The position numbers and the translations under genes are program-made. Of a stretch of 59,194 nt of DNA, positions 17,956 through 25,201 are shown piece after piece. Position 1 is the stretch's first letter. Each line of letters opens with the position of its first letter. The DNA is from SBAX01 sp964646605. GTDB lineage: Bacteria > Planctomycetota > Phycisphaerae > UBA1845. The stretch is from assembly GCA_964646605.1 (NCBI GenBank), contig CAZYEX010000072.1, positions 1 to 59,194 of the forward strand. The letters are read 5' to 3'. The notes beneath the pieces were generated by a model. The model was given only the letters and a program-made list of their open reading frames with translations. It did not search any database and was not told the DNA's origin.

Positions 17956-18786
17956 GTGGAACGGACCCTCGCCCTGTGGACGGCCTATGACGGGACGGAG
18001 TTTCACGGTTGGCAGGACCAACTGGAGCTGCGGACCGTGCAGAGTGTCATGCAGGAGGCACTCCGCCGCGTCGTGCGGCATCCAGTGAATCTGGCGGGCA
18101 GCGGACGAACGGACGCGGGCGTACACGCCGCCGGGCACGTCAGCAGCTTCGTCACCACCTGCGACATGGAGGTCGAGCGTCTGCGGCATTCCATCGGCTC
18201 GCGGCTGCCCAAGGACCTTTCGCTGATCGCCGTTCGCCGCGTGCATCCCGACTTTCAGGCCACGCGCAGTGCGGTCAGCAAACTGTATCGTTACCGCATT
18301 CACAACGCCGTCGGTCGGCCGGTCGAGGGGCGGACGCAGAGGTATACCTATCACTTTTGGGAGCCCCTGGACGTGGAACGGATGCGTCTTGCGGCTCGGC
18401 ACTTCATCGGCGAGCAGGATTTTGCGGCCATGGCGTCTAGGGGCAACGTCCGCGAAACCACCGTTCGCACCGTACTCCGCTGCGACGTCGAACGACACCT
18501 CGATGAGATTCGTATCGACGTGGAGGGAACGGGTTTTCTGTATAAGCAGGTGCGCACGATGGTCGGGACGCTGATGTACGCGGGCCGCGGGCAATGGGAG
18601 CCGGATCGCGTGGCCGATATCCTCGCCGGCAAGGACCGCGCCGCCGCCGGTCCCACGGCGCCGGCCAGGGGGTTGTGTTTGCAGTGGGTGAGATACCCGG
18701 CGCGACTCTTAAAGCCCGACCCAGGCAACCAAATGTCGAATGCGGAATGCGGAATGCGGAAGGAAGGGGGGCGCCCGTGCGACTGA
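17956..18786 (+). CDS. truA: tRNA pseudouridine(38-40) synthase TruA
   Basis: TruA converts uridines 38-40 of the tRNA anticodon arm to pseudouridine. The GTG at 17956 is the likely start (VERTLALWTAYDGTEFHGWQ), 46 bases after the kinase gene. The catalytic Asp53 lies in GSGRTDAGVHA. The C-terminal part has the expected GTGFLYKQVRTMVGTL segment. The normal end of the family, GLCLQWVRY, is followed by about 20 extra residues. They are encoded by the start of the heptad repeat at 18735, which also affects where the stop falls. The repeat therefore seems to have altered the gene's 3' end. A start codon with a good ribosome site is lacking. Confidence 0.92.
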   Translation: MERTLALWTAYDGTEFHGWQDQLELRTVQSVMQEALRRVVRHPVNLAGSGRTDAGVHAAGHVSSFVTTCDMEVERLRHSIGSRLPKDLSLIAVRRVHPDFQATRSAVSKLYRYRIHNAVGRPVEGRTQRYTYHFWEPLDVERMRLAARHFIGEQDFAAMASRGNVRETTVRTVLRCDVERHLDEIRIDVEGTGFLYKQVRTMVGTLMYAGRGQWEPDRVADILAGKDRAAAGPTAPARGLCLQWVRYPARLLKPDPGNQMSNAECGMRKEGGRPCD

Positions 18787-18828
18787 TTTTTCTTCTTCAG
18801 CATTCCGCATTCACCATTCCGCATTCTT
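18735..18828. repeat. Inverted pair of heptad arrays between truA and the glycosyltransferase
   Basis: Four 7-base units of GCGGAAT type (18735-18762) face four CATTCCG/CATTCAC units (18801-18828). About 20 of 22 positions pair if the arms fold, leaving a loop of roughly 40 bases. The left arm is read as the last codons of truA and the right arm ends five bases before the next ATG. Confidence 0.75.
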
Positions 18829-18833
18829 GACCC

Positions 18834-20057
18834 ATGCACATCTGCCACGTCATCACTCGTCTCATCATCGGCGGTGCCCAGGAGAACACCGTTCTCACTT
18901 GTCGCGGGCTGGTTCAGCGCGGACATGAAGTCACGCTCATCTCCGGACCGGAGACGGGGCCGGAGGGTTCGCTGTGGGATCAGGCTGAGAAAGCGGGCTG
19001 CGATTGGGTGCGGCTGCCGTCGCTGTGCCGCAAGGTGTCGCCACGGCGGGATTTCCGAGCGTACCTCGCCCTGCGGCGGCTCTTTGAGAACCTTCGTCCT
19101 GACGTCGTACACACGCACAGCAGCAAGGCGGGAATCCTCGGCCGCTGGGCGGCGGACGCGGCGCGGGTGCCGGTCATCGTCCACACCATTCACGGAATGA
19201 GCTTCAACCGCACGCAGTCGCCGCTGGTGCGGACGGTCTACCGCTACCTCGAGCGTGACGCGGCGCGGCGGACGACGTTCTTCGTATCCGTCGCCGACGC
19301 CATGACGCGACAGGCCGTGGCGGCGGGTATCGCCCCGCCGGACCGCTTCGTGACCATTCGATCGGGGCTCGAAACCGCTCGATTTGCGCCGCGGCCCGAA
19401 CTCCGCGCCGAGCATCGTCGTGCATGGGGGTGCGGGCCCCACGACGTGGTCGTGGGAACGGTCGCGCGGCTATTTGCAAACAAGGGTTACGACGAGATCA
19501 TCGCGGCCATGCCCGCAGCGATCGACGGGGCCCCGCGATTACAATTCGTTTGGATCGGCGACGGGGCCAACCGCGCCGAGTACGAGCGATGGTTGGACGC
19601 GATAGGTTTGCGATCCCGCGTCCGACTGCTCGGCTTGGTCTCGTCGGACCTTGTTGCATCGTATCTGAACGGGTTCGACATTCTACTGCACGCCTCGCGC
19701 TGGGAGGGCTTGCCGCGTGCGGTGGTGCAGGGATTGCTGACCGAGGTCCCAGCCATCAGCTTCGACAATGACGGTGCTCCCGAGGTGGTCGTCCACGGTG
19801 AGACCGGATTGTTGGTCCCCCTGGGCGAGGTCGCGGGCCTGGCTCGGGGAATCGCGGAACTGGCCGGTGACCCCGATCGCCGGCGACGCATGGGTCAACG
19901 CGGGCGAGAGCGCTGTTTGGAGATGTTCGACGCCCGCAAGATGGTCGACGACCTGGAAAATCTCTACGCACGACTCTTGACCGCCAAGCGGATACAATTC
20001 ACCGGACGGATGCACACCGCGCCGGTAGCTCAGGTGGATAGAGCATCGGATTTCTAA
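18834..20057 (+). CDS. Glycosyltransferase family 4 (GT-B) protein
   Basis: The protein is about 400 residues. The N-terminal Rossmann half starts HICHVITRLIIGGAQENT, the classic GT4 start with a GGA loop. DVVHTHSSKAGILGR follows. The C-terminal half carries VGTVARLFANKGYDE, then LLHASRWEGLPRAVVQ and PEVVVHGETGLLVP, which contain the nucleotide-sugar-binding ExxxxxxxE region. It probably adds a sugar to a lipid-linked glycan or lipopolysaccharide. No ribosome site precedes the ATG, because the heptad repeat has displaced the leader. The stop codon at 20055-20057 lies in the anticodon loop of tRNA-Arg, so the last 13 residues are read from the tRNA gene. Confidence 0.88.
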   Translation: MHICHVITRLIIGGAQENTVLTCRGLVQRGHEVTLISGPETGPEGSLWDQAEKAGCDWVRLPSLCRKVSPRRDFRAYLALRRLFENLRPDVVHTHSSKAGILGRWAADAARVPVIVHTIHGMSFNRTQSPLVRTVYRYLERDAARRTTFFVSVADAMTRQAVAAGIAPPDRFVTIRSGLETARFAPRPELRAEHRRAWGCGPHDVVVGTVARLFANKGYDEIIAAMPAAIDGAPRLQFVWIGDGANRAEYERWLDAIGLRSRVRLLGLVSSDLVASYLNGFDILLHASRWEGLPRAVVQGLLTEVPAISFDNDGAPEVVVHGETGLLVPLGEVAGLARGIAELAGDPDRRRRMGQRGRERCLEMFDARKMVDDLENLYARLLTAKRIQFTGRMHTAPVAQVDRASDF

Positions 20058-20092
20058 TCCGACGGTCGGGGGTTCGAGTCCCTCCCGGCGCA
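20019..20092 (+). tRNA. tRNA-Arg (anticodon TCT)
   Basis: GCGCCGG (20019-20025) pairs with CCGGCGC (20085-20091), with discriminator A. The D arm, a TCGGA/TCCGA anticodon stem with loop TTTCTAA (anticodon TCT), and a GGTTCGAGTCC T arm are all present. The CCA end is not encoded. The preceding glycosyltransferase frame overlaps the first 39 bases, so processing must release the tRNA from that mRNA. Confidence 0.96.
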
Positions 20093-20285
20093 GTGTCCTA
20101 CGACCCACGAATCCCGGCGCTTGGTCGCGCACCGAAGCGCAGGCAATCCCGGTTTTCGTAGGGTTTATTGGACATGTCGCGGTCGCGGCACTCGCCGATT
20201 CCGTGCAATCCGATGAACGACGAGACACTGGCCGCGCACCCCGGTTCGGCAAGGATTTCGGTAAGGAAGGCGGTAAGCAATTCGG
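20093..20285. other. Spacer between tRNA-Arg and recombinase remnant
   Basis: This spacer of about 190 bases would hold the attachment site if the recombinase once integrated at the tRNA. I find no second copy of the tRNA 3' end in the window, so no attR can be named. Confidence 0.35.
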
Positions 20286-20729
20286 TCAGCGGTCGGCGAT
20301 CCCCGCGGCACGCAATCGCTCGGCGTCGGGACGGGGCGACAAGTCGGGCAACGCTTGCAGTCCGGCGGCCAGCTCGCCAACGACGGTGTGCGAATACCGA
20401 TCCATCGTCAGCGTGATCGTGCTATACCGGGCGAGCTGTTGGGCGACCTTGGGGTGGACGCCGCCGCGCGCCAGGGCCGACACGAACGAATGCCGTAGGG
20501 CATGGAAGTCGCACACCCGCCCGTCGGCGACCAGTGCCCGCCGGATCGTGACGGCGACGGCGTCATCGACTCCCTCGACCAGTGTGCGGAGTCGAATCTC
20601 TCGCCAACAATTTCTGTCGGAAAGTGCGACACGGAGGTCGCCAATCAAGTTCTCGCGGACGGGTGTTCCATGAACGACGGGATCATCGCTTGCGCCGTGA
20701 GCGCCGAGAATAGCCGGGCCTTCCTCCAC
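20286..20729 (-). pseudogene. Tyrosine recombinase (integrase) C-terminal remnant
   Basis: The minus-strand frame keeps the end of a phage-type integrase catalytic domain. It has CDFHALRHSFVSALARGG, containing the conserved His-x-x-Arg, then a short stretch to LARYSTITLTMDRYSH, which holds the nucleophilic Tyr region. The N-terminal arm-binding and core domains and the first catalytic Arg are not readable upstream in any frame. I take this as a truncated, dead gene. Its place directly beyond tRNA-Arg(TCT) is where integrases of elements using that tRNA as attB usually lie. About 140 bases beyond it hold nothing recognisable. Confidence 0.72.
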
Positions 20730-20867
20730 TGCGTCCGCACCCTGACGGCCGACTGGCGGCGGAACGGACTTGCTACCTGGCCGGAACGGGCCGCCATCCT
20801 CCGCTGTGCCGTTCGCGATAAACGACCATGACGGCGCGAATGCCCGCCCCCGCTCGGTAAACGGTCC

Positions 20868-21239
20868 TTACGTGATCGAATCAAGAACCGCCTGCATCTC
20901 CGCGGCGGCGTGGGCGTCGCCCGAGCGTGCGGCGGTGGAGATTCCGGCTTGAAGGGCGGTGCGAGCGTCGTGCGGTCGGCCGGCGGCGAGGAGGGTATTA
21001 CCCTTTTGGAAATGGGCGGGAATGTAAGCGGCGTCGAGTGCGAGGACGCGGTCGAACTGCGTCACGGCCTGATCGATCTGACCTTCCTTGGCCAGTTCCA
21101 TCGCCAAGGCGAAGGTGAGGAAGGCATCGTTGGGGTTGGTTTGCAGAAGGCGTTCCAGTTTCGCGCGTCGAGACATGGCTTGTAGGTCCAGCGGTAACCC
21201 CGCGTCGCGGCATCCTCTAGCGGTCGAGTCGTCCATCAT
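20868..21239 (-). CDS. Small TPR protein coupled to the phosphatase gene
   Basis: This 123-residue soluble protein has one clear TPR pair: NDAFLTFALAMELAKEGQID, then QAVTQFDRVLALDAAYIPAHF and NTLLAAGRPHDARTAL. Its ATG at 21239 lies two bases after the stop of the FHA-GAF-PP2C gene, with GAGG inside that gene's end, so the two are translationally coupled. An internal ATG at 21176 is a possible later start. It probably acts as a protein-protein adaptor, perhaps for the phosphatase (inference from coupling). The frame stays open far upstream on this strand, but that part is only a shadow of the phosphatase gene. Confidence 0.78.
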   Translation of the reverse strand: MMDDSTARGCRDAGLPLDLQAMSRRAKLERLLQTNPNDAFLTFALAMELAKEGQIDQAVTQFDRVLALDAAYIPAHFQKGNTLLAAGRPHDARTALQAGISTAARSGDAHAAAEMQAVLDSIT

Positions 21240-21241
21240 CG

Positions 21242-22855
21242 CTATCCTCGTGCGACGACCACCACCAGCGCATCGTCGTCCGGTGCAGCGCCCGCAAGGT
21301 GCGAGGTGAATACGCCGGTGAGCCGCGCGAGAACGGACGACGCGGCGCCGAAGGCGTCGCGGTCCAGCAGAGCCTCGTGCAGGCGTTGCTCGCCGATCAC
21401 CTCGCCGCCCGCGGTGGCGGCCTCGACGAATCCGTCGGTATAGCAGACCACCCGGAACGATTCCGGCAGCTCGGCGCGGGTCGCCGCGAATACGTAGTCC
21501 GGATCGACGCCCAACACCAGCGACGGCTGATCGAGAGTCACCAGTCGCCCGGGACCGACCATGAGCAACGGCGGCGTCCCCCCGGCGTTGATGTACAGCA
21601 GCTTCCCGCTCGCCAAATCCAACCCCACGAAGATGCACGCCAGGACCTGGCGGGCGCGGGACGACGCCGTCAAATGGTTCATGGCGTTGAACATTCCCGC
21701 CGGGTCGAGCAACGCGTCTTCGGAGACCGCCAATGCCGTGCGCACGGCCTGGGCAATGGCGTGCCCCTGGGCGATTCCGGCCATCCCGTGCCCGCCTCCG
21801 TCCACGAGAAGGATCCCGCAGCGCTGCTCGCCGAGGTGGATGACGGTGGCGAAATCGCCGCAGCGCACGCGCCCGGGAAAACACTTCATGGCCGCATCGA
21901 AAGAATCGCTGGAGGCGAAGGGCGGAGCGAGCATGCTTTGCACGCGACGCACCGTCGTCAACCACGCGGCCCCTTCCCGCGCCGCGCTGGTCCCCAGCTT
22001 CCGCGCCGACTCCGCGAGCAATGCCCCGATGGCCGCGCCCGCCGCCATCGTGAAATGCAACGCCGCGGCCGGAAACGGCTTTTTTCCCGCCGGGCGGTCG
22101 ACGTACAACACGCCGATCACCTCGCCGCGGTGCGTCAGCGGAGCCACGACCGCCGTGGTGGCGAAGCCCAGCTTGGCGTCGAGCTGGCCCGCCGTTTGCG
22201 GATATCGGCCCGCCACGTGTTGCAAGAGCGGCGCCAACGCGAAGGATTGACTCACCGGAGTGAGCGATCCGGCCGCCTGCCGTTTGAGCGCTCGATGGGC
22301 GACGGGTCGAAGTTCGGTCTTGGCTTCGCCGCGAAGTGCCACGAACCCCCGTTCCGCTTGCAGCTCGAGCAATACGTCGCCCAAAGCGGCCCCGGCGATA
22401 TCCTCGGCCCGCGCCGTCAGAGGATGGTCCGCGCAAAGCTGGGCGATGCGTTCGATCTGCTGCACCCCCAACGAGACCGGGGCCTTGAGCTTGATCCACT
22501 CGCAATCCGGAGGCTCGGTCCGATCCGGGGTAAGGAAATCCAGATCGACGGTCTCGGCCTTGCCGGCATCATCCAGGAACTCGAGCACGCGGTCCCCTGC
22601 GCGGATGATGTCCCCGCCGGTCAGCAGCGTTTCCGTGATTTGCTCCCCGTTGACGTAGGTCCGGTTGCGGCTGCCCAGATCACGAATGCGATAGCGCCCG
22701 TTGGCCTCCAGATCGATCCGCATGTGCTCGCGGGAGATCATGTCCGAGTCGAAGATCAACTGGCAGTTCGGCGCCCGACCGAGGACGAAGTGCTCACAGT
22801 CTAATAGGCGGGTGTGCAGTTGCCCGGCATCGTCGACGTAGCGCAGCGTTCCCAT
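21242..22855 (-). CDS. FHA-GAF-PP2C (SpoIIE/RsbU-type) serine phosphatase
   Basis: The protein has 537 residues and three domains. An FHA domain at about residues 20-95 (LGRAPNCQLIF, SREHMRI, LGSRNRTYVNGE) should bind phosphothreonine peptides. A GAF-like sensor lies at about 130-295. A SpoIIE-type PP2C domain runs from about 325 to the end, with CGDFATV, VDGGGHGMAG, YTDGFVEA and the final DDDALVVVV supplying metal-binding acidic residues. The family dephosphorylates anti-sigma-factor antagonists or similar targets. No such partner is adjacent. A promoter (TTGCCC, 16 bases, TATAGT) lies 12 bases upstream of the start. A small TPR protein gene follows two bases later. Confidence 0.93.
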   Translation of the reverse strand: MGTLRYVDDAGQLHTRLLDCEHFVLGRAPNCQLIFDSDMISREHMRIDLEANGRYRIRDLGSRNRTYVNGEQITETLLTGGDIIRAGDRVLEFLDDAGKAETVDLDFLTPDRTEPPDCEWIKLKAPVSLGVQQIERIAQLCADHPLTARAEDIAGAALGDVLLELQAERGFVALRGEAKTELRPVAHRALKRQAAGSLTPVSQSFALAPLLQHVAGRYPQTAGQLDAKLGFATTAVVAPLTHRGEVIGVLYVDRPAGKKPFPAAALHFTMAAGAAIGALLAESARKLGTSAAREGAAWLTTVRRVQSMLAPPFASSDSFDAAMKCFPGRVRCGDFATVIHLGEQRCGILLVDGGGHGMAGIAQGHAIAQAVRTALAVSEDALLDPAGMFNAMNHLTASSRARQVLACIFVGLDLASGKLLYINAGGTPPLLMVGPGRLVTLDQPSLVLGVDPDYVFAATRAELPESFRVVCYTDGFVEAATAGGEVIGEQRLHEALLDRDAFGAASSVLARLTGVFTSHLAGAAPDDDALVVVVARG

Positions 22856-22905
22856 AGGAAGGGGCTACTATACGCCGAGAAACCGACGGGGCAAGGGCGG
22901 ACGCC
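22809..22905. repeat. Original copy of a 97-bp promoter/5'-end duplication
   Basis: This stretch covers the promoter, leader and first 16 codons of the phosphatase gene. It aligns without gaps over about 97 bases, at roughly four-fifths identity, with 24081-24177, in the same orientation. Confidence 0.75.
22867..22894 (-). promoter_or_regulatory. Promoter of the phosphatase gene (duplicated at 24.14 kb)
   Basis: On the minus strand TTGCCC (22889-22894) and TATAGT (22867-22872) are 16 bases apart. TATAGT lies only 12 bases from the ATG, so the leader is very short. The same TATAGT with TTGCCG upstream is found in the diverged copy at 24139-24166. That conservation supports a real function. 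Confidence 0.55.
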
Positions 22906-23017
22906 GACCAGCACTGGGCTTCGGCGTGGCCGCAAATCCATTGCTACACGGGGACGACGACGGCGTGCCGCCTGCTGTCCCAGTCCGACGGGCGCCGATC
23001 GGTGAATCGCGAGACGC

Positions 23018-23944
23018 TTAATCTCGCCGGGATTGTTCTTCTCCGGACTCTTCCGGTTGCACCTGCCCAAGGCGAATCAGGATCGGATCGCAGAAGAGAA
23101 TGGCGTGTTGCCGCGTGGGCGCGGTTTCGTCAGGGCTCGCGACGCTCACGGACACGCCCAGCCAGAGGGACAAGCCATATTCCCCGGGCGACAGCGGAGC
23201 GATGTCCGACGGATCCGGAGACGGAAGGCTCGAACCATTCAGCTCCTTCGAGAGCTCGGCGAGATTCCACCAGTACTCGGCGGGGTCAGCCAACCCCTCG
23301 GTGATTCCGACCACCATCTGGAAGCGCTGCCCCGGCTTCAAACGGACGTCTCCGTCCTCACCCAAGTGCCGTAGTGTCCGGATCTTCGGCAAGCGGCTAG
23401 CCGGTTCAGCCACGCGATAGGGTCTGCGCTTTTCCACTTCCTTCTCGGCCGCCAGCGCCTCCGCCCGGATTTCAGCTTCATCCGGAAACTCCGTGGTGTA
23501 TACGGGTGGACCGGTCCGATGCGACGACCAAGGAGGAATGACATGGCCCCCAGGGACGGTCTTTCGAAAGAGCACGATGCTGAGTGCATTTGTGATGGCG
23601 CCTAAATCCACCGGGGTCCGTCCCTCGTTGATGAACTCCAACAGCAACTCGATCCCAGCCCCTTCATCGAGCTGGACGGTTTGAGCCTCGACATACCCTC
23701 TCAGTCCGGTGGCACGAAACTCCGCAGCCCTCGCTTGGGCAACCTTAGCCACCGTCGCGGCATCCCAATCGGGCATCGGAGTCCCGCATCGTGCGTCCCG
23801 GACTGGACCTCTTGGGCGGCTCGGATCGGTCCGCTCCGACGGATCGAAGAGCTGACGACGAACGATCGGGTCCGCCTCCTGCGCAACAGCGCACAGAGGC
23901 AAACCGACGAGGTACACAACAACGACCCTGCGCATCGCGTTCAT
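23018..23944 (-). CDS. Secreted hypothetical protein
   Basis: This 308-residue protein has a short signal peptide (MRRVVVVYLVGLPLCAVAQ) and no further membrane segment. I do not recognise a named family. The middle reads like an immunoglobulin-type beta-sandwich: VQLDEGAGIELLLEFINEG, then PVDLGAITNALSIVLFRKT and later LKPGQRFQMVVGITEGLADP. There is an Arg/Lys-rich region near 185-205. It follows, on the same strand, the duplicated promoter copied from the phosphatase gene. That may drive its transcription (inference). An ATG nine bases downstream of the first is an alternative start. Confidence 0.65.
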   Translation of the reverse strand: MNAMRRVVVVYLVGLPLCAVAQEADPIVRRQLFDPSERTDPSRPRGPVRDARCGTPMPDWDAATVAKVAQARAAEFRATGLRGYVEAQTVQLDEGAGIELLLEFINEGRTPVDLGAITNALSIVLFRKTVPGGHVIPPWSSHRTGPPVYTTEFPDEAEIRAEALAAEKEVEKRRPYRVAEPASRLPKIRTLRHLGEDGDVRLKPGQRFQMVVGITEGLADPAEYWWNLAELSKELNGSSLPSPDPSDIAPLSPGEYGLSLWLGVSVSVASPDETAPTRQHAILFCDPILIRLGQVQPEESGEEQSRRD

Positions 23945-24049
23945 GGCGGCCGAACTCCCATGGTTTCCGAAACTCCGAGCTAGTCGCCGGTGTCCGGCTT
24001 GGGACCGAGCTGGACCGTGATCGACTGGTCGTCCGTCGTTGCTCGATCG

Positions 24050-24127
24050 CTACTCATTTCCCTCTGCTCCACAGCAATGGTGGGCGTGCAGTTGTCCGGC
24101 GTCATCGACGTAGCGCAACATTCCCAT
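24050..24127 (-). pseudogene. Duplicated 5' fragment of the FHA-GAF-PP2C gene
   Basis: The copy starts with an ATG and reads MGMLRYVDDAGQLHA. That differs from the phosphatase start (MGTLRYVDDAGQLHT) at two of fifteen residues. It then leaves homology and stops after 25 codons. It carries its own copy of the phosphatase promoter at 24139-24166. It cannot encode the FHA domain and is best seen as a translated or untranslated leader for the next gene. Confidence 0.7.
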
Positions 24128-24177
24128 GAGCAGGGGATACTATACGCCGCGGAACCCACGCGGCAACGCCGGACACC
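24081..24177. repeat. Diverged second copy of the promoter/5'-end duplication
   Basis: It matches 22809-22905 over its whole length. Conserved blocks include GTGCAGTTG, TCGACGTAGCGCA and TACTATACGCCG. The copies lie about 1.27 kb apart in direct orientation and enclose the secreted hypothetical gene. Confidence 0.75.
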
Positions 24178-24212
24178 CGCTCTGCCAACGTCCCCGCCGC
24201 CAACCGAGCAGG

Positions 24213-25103
24213 TCAGAAAACCACGGGAATCGGCTCAGGGTTGGGGTTTGGACCTCCGTCCACCAAACGAACGTGATCCCCTTCGCGGCGAATTCGTTCC
24301 ACGTACCGCGGGATCAATCCGTCGGCCAGTTTACGATACAACTCCACGACCTGACGGTTGTGATAGTCTTTGCGAAGATACAGTCGGGGATTCGCCGGTC
24401 GCCACTGAGGGATCGGGCGGAGGCGATCCTGGTCCAGTTCGCGTAGTGACGCGATCATGGCATCGATCCCCGCCAGGATCGCCTTGCAACCGATGGTGTG
24501 CGGCCCATCGTCCTCCACGATCCGCGGGCGGGCGTGACGTAGGATCGGACCGCTGTCGATTCCCGCGTCGATCAAGTGGATCGTCGCCCCGACGTACTCG
24601 GGCTCTTCGTTGAGCAGCGGATAGAAGTTCGTCGCCGTTCCGCGATAGTACGGCGAGAGCCCCAAATGAAGATTGACGATCCGTCCCGGCCAGGCGTCGA
24701 GGAGCGGCGGCTTGATCAGATTCGTTCCGTAGACGACCAGCGTGTCCACGGACCTCGCTTGAAGGAACGCCAACGTACTCGCGGCGTTCAACTCCCCAGG
24801 GGCGAGCATACGGACCCCACACAACGGTCCATCTTTGACGACCTCGCAGCGGTCCCCAAAGGAACGCGTTTCCTGACGGCTGCGTTCGGCGAAATGGGCT
24901 TCGACGATCCGCCTCTCGTCGTCCGACAGGCCGTCCCCGCCCACCGAGGCCGGATGGTATCCGGTCTGCTCGTAGCCCGCCGCGACGACCTCGAAATGTC
25001 CCCGCAGCGCCTGTGCGAAATAGCGGTGGCGTGTGTCGATGCTGGTGAGAATGCCGATGCGCAATGCGTAGGACCCCGCGCGCCCGCGCCCGCGGACGGG
25101 CAT
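24213..25103 (-). CDS. Formyltransferase family protein
   Basis: The 296-residue protein carries the formyl-transferase active-site pattern. NLHLGLSPYYRGTATNF near residues 144-160 holds the catalytic Asn and His. GATIHLIDAGIDSGPIL near 172-188 holds the catalytic Asp. These residues are shared by PurN, Fmt and sugar N-formyltransferases that use 10-formyl-tetrahydrofolate. The protein lacks the typical Fmt C-terminal domain. The context (lone gene) does not identify the substrate, but a nucleotide-sugar N-formyltransferase is plausible. The start at 25103 has AAGGA immediately adjacent, too close for a good ribosome site. A TTG at residue 14 (LRIGILTS) is the main alternative. Confidence 0.82.
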   Translation of the reverse strand: MPVRGRGRAGSYALRIGILTSIDTRHRYFAQALRGHFEVVAAGYEQTGYHPASVGGDGLSDDERRIVEAHFAERSRQETRSFGDRCEVVKDGPLCGVRMLAPGELNAASTLAFLQARSVDTLVVYGTNLIKPPLLDAWPGRIVNLHLGLSPYYRGTATNFYPLLNEEPEYVGATIHLIDAGIDSGPILRHARPRIVEDDGPHTIGCKAILAGIDAMIASLRELDQDRLRPIPQWRPANPRLYLRKDYHNRQVVELYRKLADGLIPRYVERIRREGDHVRLVDGGPNPNPEPIPVVF

Positions 25104-25138
25104 TCCTTTATCGGCAAAGTGCGGGGGGTGCGCATAAA

Positions 25139-25175
25139 CCGGGCGTGGTCGTCGTTAACCAACGAACACGCCCGG
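25139..25175 (-). terminator. Hairpin downstream of the dockerin-like gene at 25.2 kb
   Basis: CCGGGCGTG (25139-25147) pairs with CACGCCCGG, and inner CGTT and AACG add to the stem. It lies just beyond the stop of the minus-strand gene ending at 25202. No long T-tract follows. Confidence 0.5.
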
Positions 25176-25201
25176 GTGTCAAACCGTGAAATCCGTGGTC
25201 C

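Noticed and set aside
19683..20252. Minus-strand frame containing GLEPPTVGLEIRCSIHLSYR
   Set aside because: This well-known string is the antisense translation of a tRNA gene, here tRNA-Arg, and is not a protein.
20868..22505. 545-codon minus-strand frame ending with the small TPR protein
   Set aside because: All but the last 123 codons are an out-of-frame shadow of the FHA-GAF-PP2C gene. The real TPR gene starts at 21239.
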